Assembly: GCA_905221605.1 (NCBI GenBank)
Contig: CAJNDS010000053.1
Location: 62,001 to 126,000, forward strand
Source of the DNA: Symbiodinium natans
Lineage: Eukaryota > Sar > Dinophyceae > Suessiales > Symbiodiniaceae
Length of the DNA stretch: 64,000 nucleotides
Direction of reading: 5' to 3'
Shown here in pieces: positions 1-8,600 of the stretch; position 1 is the stretch's first letter, and each line of letters begins with the position of its first letter. A model generated the notes under the pieces. The model did not search any database, was not told the DNA's origin, and worked only from the letters and a program-made list of their open reading frames with translations. Made by a program: the position numbers and the translations under genes.

Positions 1-3
1 CAG

Positions 4-44
4 GCAGACGTCGTCGCCCCTGCAGAAGGGGACTGGCTGCTTGC
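4..44 (+). CDS. exon-like scrap at window edge
   Basis: The window opens with CAG followed by an open frame reading ADVVAPAEGDWLL, then GC and a stop. This fits the internal end of an exon with a GC donor near position 45, after which telomere-like repeats begin. It is too short to assign to a family. It could be part of an upstream gene or chance open frame. Confidence 0.3.
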
Positions 45-59
45 CCAAAGCCTTCCCTA

Positions 60-175
60 AACCCCAAAGCACTGGAACCCTTAACCCCTTAACCCCTGAA
101 CCTCTAACCCCTAAACCCTAAACCCTAAACCCAAAACTCCAATGCCCTAAGCCCTAAAGCCTAGAACCCTAAATC
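60..175. repeat. degenerate CCCTAAA telomere-like repeats
   Basis: Runs of CCCTAAAC-like units with many substitutions (CCCTTAAC, CCCTGAAC, CCCTAAGC). No gene seen. Confidence 0.8.
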
Positions 176-189
176 ATCCTGGGCGGAAA

Positions 190-400
190 AAATACGAATC
201 AGAGACCAGAGGGTCGAATCAGAGACCAGACACACCGAATCAGAGACCAGGCTCAGAATCAGAGACCAGACAGGCAGAAACCGAGACCAGATTCCAGAAT
301 CACCCCCCTCAGGATCAGAGACCAGACAGGGCCGAATCAGAGACCAGACAGGGCCGAATCAGAGACCGGACAGGGCCGAATCAGAGACCGGACAGGGTGG
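190..400 (+). repeat. tandem GAATCAGAGACCAGA array
   Basis: About ten copies of a short unit around GAATCAGAGACCAGA with variable spacers. The reverse complement of the same unit forms an array at 2,575-2,765, so the GC-rich block between them is bracketed by inverted arrays. Both sides are near the string ATCCTGGGCG (173 and 2,779). Confidence 0.8.
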
Positions 401-439
401 CATCCGAAACCAGAGGGACGTCAAGGGAAACCAAAGGGT

Positions 440-1470
440 TGATTGTTGTAACCACTGGGTTGACCGTTTGGAAGCGATTCGTTTGAAGCAGGCTTGCCCG
501 AGTAAAAAATACAAGCGGGGGGGTTGGGGGGGGCGCAGCCCCCCCCATTTGCCAAGACAATGCCCGCATCGTGGGTTTGGAAGCGATTCCCCCCCCATTT
601 GCCAAGACAATGCCCGCATCGTGGGTTTGGAAGGGATTCGTTTGAAGCAGGCCTGCCCGAGGAAAAAGAAAAGCGGGGGGGTTGGGGGGGGCGCAGCCCC
701 CCCCATTTGCCAACACAATGCCCGCGTCATGGGTTTGCAAGGGATTCGTTTGAAGCAGGCTTGCCCGAGTAAAAAATGGGTTTGGAACGGATTCTTTTGA
801 AGCAGGCCTGCCCGAGTAAAAAAACGGTACAAAATAAAAGCGGGGGGGGGTTGCGGGGGGGGGGGGGGGGGGTTGCCCGAGTAAAAAATCAAAGCGGGGG
901 GGTTGGGGGGGGGGGCGCAGCAACGCCCGCATCATGGGTTTGGAAGCGTTTCGTTTGAAGCAGGCTTGCCCGAGTCAAAAAAAGTGGTAACAAAATAAAA
1001 GCGGGGTGGTTGGGGGGGGCGGGGGGGCGCACCCCATTTGCAAACACAATGCTCGCATCATGGGTTTGGCAGGGATGCCTTTCAAGCAGGCTTGCCCGAG
1101 TAAACAAGACAAGCGGGGTGGGGGGGTTGGGGGGGGGGCGCAGCAGGTTTCTAAGGGATTCGTTTGAAGCAGGCTTGCCCGAGTATAAAATAAAAGCGGG
1201 GGGGTTGGGGTGCGCCCCCCCAGTTGCAAACACAATGCCCGCATCATGGTCACGGGTTTGGAAGGGCTTCGTTTGAAGCAGGCTTGCCCGACGAAAAGAA
1301 GGGCTTCGTTTCAAGCAGGCCTGCCCGAGTAAAAAAATAGAAGCGGGGGAGTTGGGGTGGGCGCAGCCCCCCCATTTGCAAACACAATGCCCGCATCATG
1401 GGTTTGGAAGGGATTCGTTTGAAACAGGCTTGCCCGAGCAAAAAACACAAGCGGGCCGCTTGGGGGGGAT
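440..1470 (+). repeat. tandem GC-rich repeat, ~100-130 bp unit
   Basis: Repeated blocks containing GGTTTGGAAGGGATTCGTTT, AAGCAGGCTTGCCCGAGTAA and a GC-rich hairpin with seven or more G, then CGCAG, then seven or more C. All six frames give long open frames here, but these are products of the repeat. I see no protein signature. Confidence 0.8.
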
Positions 1471-2560
1471 CGGTCGTGTCACAGTTCGGGTTGGGTTGGT
1501 CGGGTCGGTCGGGTGGGCCCACGGTGCTGTTCGGGTCGTGGGGTTGCTCGGGTGCGGTCGGGTCAGGTAGACTCCTTTGGGGCCGGATGCTCGGTCGTGA
1601 GTCGGGTCACGGGTCGGTCGGGTTGGTCGGGTGGGTTGCTTGGTCAGGGCTCAGGGGCCGGTCGGGTGGGTCGGGTCGGCCGACAGCATTCTGCCACGAG
1701 GGTACGTCATGGTTCGGTCGGTTCGCCCACTGCTGAGAGTCCCTGGCTGCTTGGATTGGGTTGGTCGGGTTGGCTGGGTTGGTCGGGTCGATCGGCTTGG
1801 TCGGGGTGGTCGGGTGGGTCGGGTCCGGTTGCATTGGTCTGGTCGGGTCGGTCGGCTTGGTCGGCTCGGTCGTGTCACAGTTCAGGTTGGGTCGGTCGGG
1901 TCGGTCGGGTGGGCCCACGGTGCTGCTCGGGGCCGGTCGGGTGGGTCGGGTCGGGTTATAACTGCGCCACAGGACCGTGCCGACGGCATTCTGCCACGAG
2001 GGTAGGTCATGGTGGCTGAATCGCTTCGACCAGTGCTGAGGGTTCCTGGCTGCTTGGGTTGGGTTGGTCGGGTTGGTTGGGTTGGTCGGGTCGATCGGAT
2101 TGGTCGGGGCCGGGTCCGGTTGGGTTGGTCGGGTTGGTCGGGTGGGTTGCTTGGTCAGGGGCCGGTCGGGTGGGTCGGGTCGGGTTATTACTACGCCACA
2201 GGACTGTGCCGACAGCATTCTGCCACGAGGGTACGTCATGGTGGCTCGGGTCCGGTTGGTTGGTCGGGTTGGTCGGGTGGGTTGCTTGGGTCGGGTTATT
2301 TCTACGCCACAGGACCGTGCCGACAGCATTCTGCCACGGAGGGTACGTCATGGTGGCTGAATGCATTGGTCCACTCTTGCGGTCGCTTCGCCCACTGCTG
2401 AGGGTCCCTGGCTGCTTGGGTTGGGTTGGTCGGGTTGGTTGGGTTGGTCGGGTCGATCGGCTTGGTCGGAGCTGTCGGGCGGGTTGGGTCCGGTTGGGTT
2501 GGTCTGGTCGGGTGGGTTGCTTGGTCAGGGGTCAGGGGCCGGTGGGGTGGGTCGGGTCGG
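1470..2560 (+). repeat. GGTCGGGT / GGTTGGTCGG pentamer-based satellite with higher-order unit
   Basis: A (GGTYG)n-type low-complexity array. Inside it, CAGCATTCTGCCACGAGG followed by GTACGTCATGG recurs near 1,683, 1,984, 2,214 and 2,331, giving an irregular higher-order unit of about 120-300 bp. The open frames on both strands (Gly/Trp/Val-rich or Pro/Thr-rich) are repeat artefacts. Confidence 0.8.
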
Positions 2561-2574
2561 CTGGAGACGGTCGG

Positions 2575-2770
2575 GTGCCTGATTCGGCGAGCCTGGTCTC
2601 TGAATCCCGTGTCTGGTCTCGGAATCTGGGAGCCTGGTCTCTGAATCCCATGTCTGGTCTCGGAATCTGGCTGCCTGGTCTCTGAGTCTGGTGCCCTGCT
2701 GGTCTCGGATTCCCCTCTCCTGGTCTCTGATTCGGCCCTTCCGGTCTCGGAATCTGTTCCCCTGATTCGG
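2575..2770 (-). repeat. inverted array of the GAATCAGAGACC unit
   Basis: TCTGGTCTCTGAATCCC-like units, the reverse complement of the array at 190-400. This closes the repeat block. Confidence 0.8.
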
Positions 2771-2865
2771 CCTTCACCCATCCTGGGCGCCTAAAGATTG
2801 TGAGCACAAACCCTTAATACCAACAGCGGATCCGTCCCCGCCGAAGTTTGGGGCGTCCGTGTCGT

Positions 2866-3125
2866 TTGGGGTTTGGGGTTGGGGGTTTTAGGGCTTTAGG
2901 GTTTCCGGGTTTTGAGGAGTTCAGGGTTTTTAGGGCTTTAGGGTTTTAGGGTTTCAGGGGTTTGAGGGTTTTAGGGTTTCGGTGCGGCTACCATGATAAG
3001 CCGTAAGGTTAGACCCCCCGGACCCCTTTGGAGGCCCTCTAACCCTGAGCGCTGCACCTGGAATCCTGAACCGAACCTTAGACCCTCGGGTTTAGGGTTT
3101 AGGGTTCAGGGCTTAGGGTTTCGGG
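2866..3125. repeat. degenerate TTTAGGG repeats, then a short CCCTAAA stretch
   Basis: GGTTTAGGG and GGTTTTAGGG variants, interrupted around 2,990-3,080 by a short non-repetitive stretch in which I see no exon. Confidence 0.8.
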
Positions 3126-3129
3126 TTTC

Positions 3130-3216
3130 GGATGTTCCCCCTCACACTAGCAGTCCTTAATAGGGATTGTGGTATCCTACTATCATCCCCATTAAGGATT
3201 GTTAGTATAATCCCGA
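3130..3216. mobile_element. MITE-like palindrome, family A copy 1
   Basis: Begins GGATGTTCCCCC and reads towards CAGTCCTTAATAGGGATT. The right half carries the inverse, AATCCTTAATGGGG reversed, ending GTTAGTATAATCCC. Two further copies (15,310-15,404 and 60,979-61,089) share the terminal GGGATGTTCCCC inverted repeats. No coding capacity. Confidence 0.75.
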
Positions 3217-4010
3217 CCCTAAACCCTAAACCCTCAGCCCTAAACCCCAAACCCCAAACCCTAAACTTAGACCCCCAAAGCCCAACTGCAATAGTCTCAC
3301 CCAGGATCGATGTGGAGTGGCCCTGCCAGGCGCGAGGGAGGGTCTCTTCTATAGGGTTCAGCCCCTCAGGGTTCAGGGTTTAGGTTTTAGGGTTTAGGGC
3401 CAACTCCTGAACCCCAACAACCCTGAACCCTAAACCAATACATAACCCAGAAGCCCATTCGGACAAAGTCCGCTGTAGCCAAGGCTCCCGAATTCCTTAA
3501 CCCTAGATCCCTAAATCCTAACCCCTGAGCCCTGAACCCTAGGCCGAACACTCAAAACCTTAACCCCCCAACTACAGGCCCCCTAAGCATTGATCCCTGC
3601 ACCCTAAATCCTAGAACACCCTCCCCCCCCCATTTCCTGGGCGGTTCAGCTGTGACTCCTTGCTCAAAAGGGTGTTCGAGACTCCTTGCTCCAAGTGTTC
3701 AAGAGAGATGCGGGCTTGGCATGCAGCCTCGACGCTAAAAAACAAACTGAGGTTTAGGGAGCCCTAATCCCTAAACCCTAAACCCTAAACCCTAAACCCT
3801 AAACCCTAAACCCTGAACCCTGAACCCCAGACCCCTCCCTTAAGAACCCTACAAAGACTGAGGCTTAGGGCCTAGGGGTTAGGAATGCTGAGGGTCTAGG
3901 GGTCGACTTCGGGGTTCGGGCCAAGGTTTTGAGGCTCGTGCCCCTAAGGTTTATGGTTTAGGGTTTAGGGTCTAGGGTCTAGGAGTTAGGAATGTTTGGG
4001 GTGTGGTTGG
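3217..4010. repeat. degenerate telomere-like repeats, both orientations
   Basis: CCCTAAA-type runs (3,220-3,290, 3,420-3,620, 3,765-3,840) and TTTAGGG-type runs (3,360-3,400, 3,950-3,990). The gap at 3,640-3,760 is non-repetitive. It holds a local direct repeat of GACTCCTTGCTC, but no convincing exon. Confidence 0.7.
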
Positions 4011-4014
4011 AGGT

Positions 4015-4067
4015 GTACTTATAACCCAATTACAACCCTATTAGGGCACTCAAGGGGGTTATAAGTA
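4015..4067. mobile_element. small palindromic element with ACTTATAACCC ends
   Basis: GTACTTATAACCC at the left and GGGGGTTATAAGTAAC at the right form terminal inverted repeats over about 53 bp. A related palindrome lies at 42,118-42,168. Confidence 0.6.
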
Positions 4068-4150
4068 ACCCTAAACCCTAAACGGGTCGAGTCGGGGCTT
4101 CGGGTCTTGGGAAGGCTTCGGGCACTCTACGGCTTGCTCGGCCGTAACAG

Positions 4151-4260
4151 AGGGGTCGGAATAGTTACTAATCGGTTTAGGGTTTAGGGTTTAGACGGTT
4201 TAGGGTTGAGGGTGTTCGAAAAGAATCCCCCCTAGAACCCTGTTCTCATTATTACGGCCT
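4151..4260. mobile_element. MITE-like element, family F, interrupted by a telomeric array
   Basis: The left end AGGGGTCGGAATAGTTACTA and the right end CCCTGTTCTCATTATTACGG match the ends of the element at 49,533-49,638, which has ordinary internal sequence. Here the centre is TTTAGGG units. Confidence 0.6.
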
Positions 4261-4477
4261 ATCGGCTGGGGATTCGCGGAACAGCTGATTTTAGGGTCTT
4301 CCCGCGGAGTCCTGACACTCAAACCTAAGCAGACCCCATTTCGAACGCAGGTCTAGGGTTTAGGGATTTAGGGTTTAGGTTTTAGGGTTTTAGTGTTCAG
4401 GGTTTATGTTGCATGCTCTTCCCGTGCAACAGTTTTAAGAGTTTGCGAGCCCCCCAAACACCCTAAACCCAAAACCC

Positions 4478-4574
4478 TAAACCCGAAACCCTAAACCCTA
4501 AACCCTAAACCCAAACCCTAAACCCTAAACCCTAAACCCTAAACCCTAAACCCTAAACCCTAAACCCTAAACCA
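4478..4574. repeat. CCCTAAA array
   Basis: Near-perfect CCCTAAA heptamers over about 95 bp. Confidence 0.9.
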
Positions 4575-4602
4575 TAGTAGGGTTGTCGTGTTTCAGGTTT
4601 AG

Positions 4603-4690
4603 GATCACTGGACTGCGCGGAGGCCGACGACGGCGGAGCAGTCTCGAAGTTCGGAGGCCCAGCATTCGGGAGCGCACGCCTGGCGTCAGG
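4603..4690 (+). CDS. exon-like island, frame uncertain
   Basis: GC-rich island between a CCCTAAA array and a TTTAGGG array. It is preceded by TTTAG and followed by GTCAGG|GTTTAGGG. All three + frames are open. The most protein-like starts SLDCAEADDGGAVSKFGGPA. It lies upstream of the likely start of gene 1 and may be a 3' exon of an earlier gene. Family not recognised. Confidence 0.4.
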
Positions 4691-4790
4691 GTTTAGGGTT
4701 TAGGGTTTTGGGTTTAGGGTTTAGGGTTTCGGGTCTAGGGTTTAGGGTTTCGGGTTTAGGGTTTAGGGTTTCGGGTTTAGGGTTGAGGGT
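4690..4790. repeat. TTTAGGG array
   Basis: TTTAGGG units with TTTCGGG variants. Confidence 0.9.
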
Positions 4791-4957
4791 TTCCTGAAAG
4801 AGAGCAAAGCGTTTTGGGGCGAGGCAAGGGTCGGTTTGAGAGCGGCTTGGGGCTTCGTACTGGCTCTTACAAGGATATGAGGGAAGTAGAGGGTTTAGGG
4901 TTTAGGGTTTAGGGGTATGAGGGAAGTAGAGGGTAGAACTGTTTAGGGGGATGCTTG

Positions 4958-5021
4958 AAATGATGGTCCCTTTTGGGGATCCCCGAATATGTACGGTACC
5001 CCAACAGGGGACCATCATTTT
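4958..5021. mobile_element. short palindromic element, family G
   Basis: AAATGATGGTCCC at the left and GGGACCATCATTT at the right are perfect inverted repeats bracketing about 64 bp, with GGGGATCCCC near the middle. A looser relative may lie at 24,455-24,545. Confidence 0.65.
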
Positions 5022-5290
5022 GAGAAGTGACCCATGTAGGGGATGCTGAAAGCAACTGAATCCCTTATTCCTCACCAAGAACCAGGAAGGTTTGGGTTGT
5101 GGGCTAACCCTAAGCTCTACACCATAAGCCCTAAACCCTAAACCCTAACCCCTACATTTTAATTTTTAGACCCTAGACCCTCAACACCCTCAATTGTACG
5201 TTTATTAAAAGTTCGAAAGAGAGACCTTGTTCACTGATGTGGCGAGACGCTCCGGAGCCTTGCGGGCTCAAGATGTCCTCTTCCTGCAAT

Positions 5291-5443
5291 TCCCAAAGAG
5301 CCCAATAATTGCTTAGGAATATTCCTTAACGTTTTTTAGGGATCCTTAATATGATTTAAGGTATATTTCTTAATCTGATTTAAGGTATATTCCTTTATGA
5401 TTTAAGATATATTCCTCAATTAAGCTATATTGGGCTCTTTGGG
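5291..5443. mobile_element. MITE-like element, family C
   Basis: The termini TCCCAAAGAGCCCAATA and TATTGGGCTCTTTGGG are inverted repeats. The interior is AT-rich and built from repeated GATTTAAGGTATATTCCT-like motifs. No coding frame. Confidence 0.75.
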
Positions 5444-5481
5444 TTCTCAAATAGGTGGAGCCTGAGTGGACAAAGCCCAGA

Positions 5482-5625
5482 GACTCCCATACCCCTTAGT
5501 TAAGGAAGATTCCTTAAACCATCTAAGGAACCCTCCTATACTTTAAGGAGTGTATTCCTTAAGCCATGTAAGGAACCCTCCTATACTTCAAGGAGTCTTC
5601 CTTAAGTAAAAGGGGTATTGGAGTC
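5482..5625. mobile_element. MITE-like element, family D, intact copy
   Basis: The ends GACTCCCATACCCCTTAG and AAGGGGTATTGGAGTC are inverted repeats. The interior holds two copies of CCATCTAAGGAACCCTCC-like sequence. The related copy at 51,032-51,168 has a TTTAGGG run in its centre. Confidence 0.75.
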
Positions 5626-5645
5626 GCCGGGAAGCCCACCTGTAC

Positions 5646-5658
5646 TTTTTTGCTTCAG
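5646..5658 (+). promoter_or_regulatory. candidate spliced-leader trans-splice acceptor of gene 1
   Basis: A pyrimidine-rich run ending TTTTTTGCTTCAG lies directly before ATG at 5,659. In dinoflagellates nuclear mRNAs receive a spliced leader at an AG acceptor, so an AG touching the start codon is a plausible 5' end. No spliced-leader sequence itself is present. Confidence 0.45.
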
Positions 5659-8600
5659 ATGTCGGATGCGGACGATGGCTGCAGCGGCCGTCGGCAAAGA
5701 GCCGCCGAGCTCGTGCCTTGCCGCGGTCTCTTTCGTCGGATCTCTGCTTGGCAAGTCCTGCAAGGTTGGGGAGCTCCAAAAAGGGTTTAGGGGGTTGAGG
5801 GTTTTGAGGGGCTTTGGGGCTAAGAGGGGTTTGGGCGGCTGAGGGGGTTTTTTGGGGGGGGGGTTTTAGGGGTTTTAGGACTTTTAGGGCTTTTAGGAGT
5901 TTAGGGTTTAGGGTTTAGGGTTTAGGGTTTTAGGACTTTTAGGGCTTTTAGGAGTTTAGGGTGAACCCCAAATTCTGAGCGAAGCTACGTTGGGGATCAG
6001 GGGTGTTTGGCTTAGGGGCCTTAGGCTTCGGGTAGGCCAAGGAGCCTGAGCTTCAAGGGAGCGCGCCTAGGTTTAGGGTTTAGGGTTTAGGGTTTAGGGT
6101 TTAGGGGTTTAGGGTTTAGGGTTTAGGGTTTAGGGTTTAGGGGTTTAGGGTTTAGGGGTTTAGGGTTTAGGGTTTAGGGTTTAAGGTTTAGGGTTTAGGG
6201 TTTAGGGTTTAGGGTTTGGGGCGCCTAGGCTGTGGGATGATCTTCAACGAGGACCTCGCCACGCTCCTCTTGGCCGGCGGGAATGCAACAAGCCGCTTTC
6301 CGACCCGAGAGCAGGTGCAGCTCGCGGGCGAAACGCTCTTCAGGACATCTGAACCCTTAACCCTGAACAGTAAACCCTAAACCCCAAACCCCAAACCCCA
6401 AACCCCAAACCCCAAACGCTGAACCCTAAACCCTAAACCCTAATCCCTAATCCCTAATCCCTAAACCCTAAACCCTAAACCCTAAACCCCAAACCCCAAA
6501 CCCCCAAACCCAGGACAGCTGAGGAGACAGATCGCGTGGACGTGTTCATTAGCCACTCTTGGCATGCCGGGCGATGGCTTAAATTCCTGGCTCTCTGCTT
6601 CTTTGTAGCTGAATGAGTAGGGTTTAGGGTTTAGGGTTTAAGGTTTGGGGTTTGGGGTTTGGGGTTTGGGGTTTAGGGCTAATCCCCTATAGAACTGAAA
6701 GTGTACACTTTTGGGGGGGCTTATGAACTCAGCAGCTAAGGCCTCTACTTTAACTTGGGGATGGCGGTGGGCTCTTCCTTTGGGACCTGGCTCCTCATTG
6801 CACTGCTTCTGCTTGGATGCGGAGGGTTTACAAGCCTGGGTGGCAGCTACCTTGCCTTTCCATGCCTTGTTTGCCTGCCAATGGCAGTCTTTTTTCTCGT
6901 CCTGTTCCAGGGGCAGCAGCTTTTTGCTGGAACGTGTGGGTTTAAGTCGGCCTCCTTGTGGATGGACAAGCTTTGCGTTCACCAAACGGACGTGGACAAG
7001 AAGGCCGAACAGCTGGAAGCCCTTCCCATCTTCCTCATGCGCTCCGAGCGTATGCTCATGCTTTGGGACGACACGTACTTCGAGCGGTTGTGGTGAAACT
7101 GGGTAGCTGAGTAGGAAAGCTTTGCATTCGTTTGCATGCGCTGCATCTAGACGTCTCAACTCCCAAAGTTTCATCTACTCCGAGGCAGGCAAACCCAAGA
7201 GGCTCACCACCCCCCCTCCCGCTCCCTCCCCCTCCCCAACTGAGCCTCAGCTCGAAAACCCAAGACGCTAAATCCTAAACCCTCAGTCCTACACCTACAG
7301 GGTGATCGCGCTCTCGGGGAAGAGGGGGTTTACCCCACACCCTAAACCCTAAACCCTAAACCCTAAACCCTAAACCCTAAACCCTAAACCCTAAACCCTA
7401 AACCCTAAACCCTAAACCCTAAACCCTAAACCCTAAACCCTAAACCCTAAACCCTAAACCCTAAACCCTAAACCCTAAACCCTAAACCCTAAACCCTAAA
7501 CCCTAAACCCTAAACCCTAAACCCTAAACCCTAAACCCTAAACCCTAAACCCTAAACCCTAAACCCTAAACCCTAAACCCTAAACCCTAAACCCTAAACC
7601 GCCTAAGCACCCACCCCCCCACCCAAAAAGAGCGGCCCGAGGCAACCTGGAGCTCGCCACCTTTGCAAAGCAGCGCGGCACGGAGACTTGGCTTTCTTCT
7701 TGGCGGTTTAGGGTTTAGGGTTTAGGGTTTAGGGTTTAAGGTTTAAACCAGATTGAGGGTTTGGGGTTTTGGGTTTTGTGTTTAGGGTTTAGGGTTTAGG
7801 GTTTAGGGTTTAGGGTTTAGGGCTTGAAAAGTTAAGCTTTTAGGAGGCTTTTCGAAGTCAGCCCAAGGAGAATCTAGATGTGATGCCCCTGTGGCTGGCG
7901 CCGTGGTTGCTACTGGGCGGGGTTTTGTGGGGCAGTTTGTGCTTGTTGTTTTTGTGGTTCTGAGAGCCCTAAACCCTAAACCCTAAACCCTAAACCCTAA
8001 ACCCTAAACGCTAAACCCTAAACCCTAAACCCTAAACCCTAAACCCTAAACCCTAAACCCTAAACCCTAAACCCTAAACCCCCTAAACCCCTAAGTAGGG
8101 CTTCTGGGATGCTTTGGGCTCAGGGTTGAATGAGGATCTCGCGAAGATGTTTCAAAGGGTCGCAAGCTCCATCCTAGGCTAAGCTCGATCCTGGCGGATC
8201 TCCTTGGTGCCAGTGCCTTGATGCTGTCAGGGTCTGTGTTTCCGAGTTGGCTAGCGTGGCTGAGAAGCATCGTGGGCATGACAGAGAACGCCCTCGCCTG
8301 GAACCCAGCCGCGGAAACTTTCGTAACATGGCTCATCTTAGGGATGATGGTCGGCATCTTCTATCTGCCGGCAGCTGTGCCCAGCTTCTTCGCGTTCCGC
8401 ACGAAGTTCCAGAGCCACCAGCTCATGTTGGACCAGATGGCCAGTTTCGACATCCGAGCCGCCAGATGCACCGTACCTGCCGACCGCAAAGCAACTGGGA
8501 CCCGGAGAAGTCCCTCAAAGCTGAGGTTCCCCGAGCATCCCCTTCAACCCAAAGAGGGTATCCTTTTTGTTCCTAGGCTACTCCTGGGTCTAGACCTTTT

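Noticed and set aside
359-2781. Many overlapping 60-240 codon open frames on both strands (Pro/Gly/Thr-rich)
   Set aside because: All arise from tandem GC-rich satellites. Composition follows the repeat unit and several overlap in different frames; no domain or splice context.
7327-7602. CRISPR-like array
   Set aside because: Uninterrupted heptamers with no unique spacers; eukaryotic gene context.
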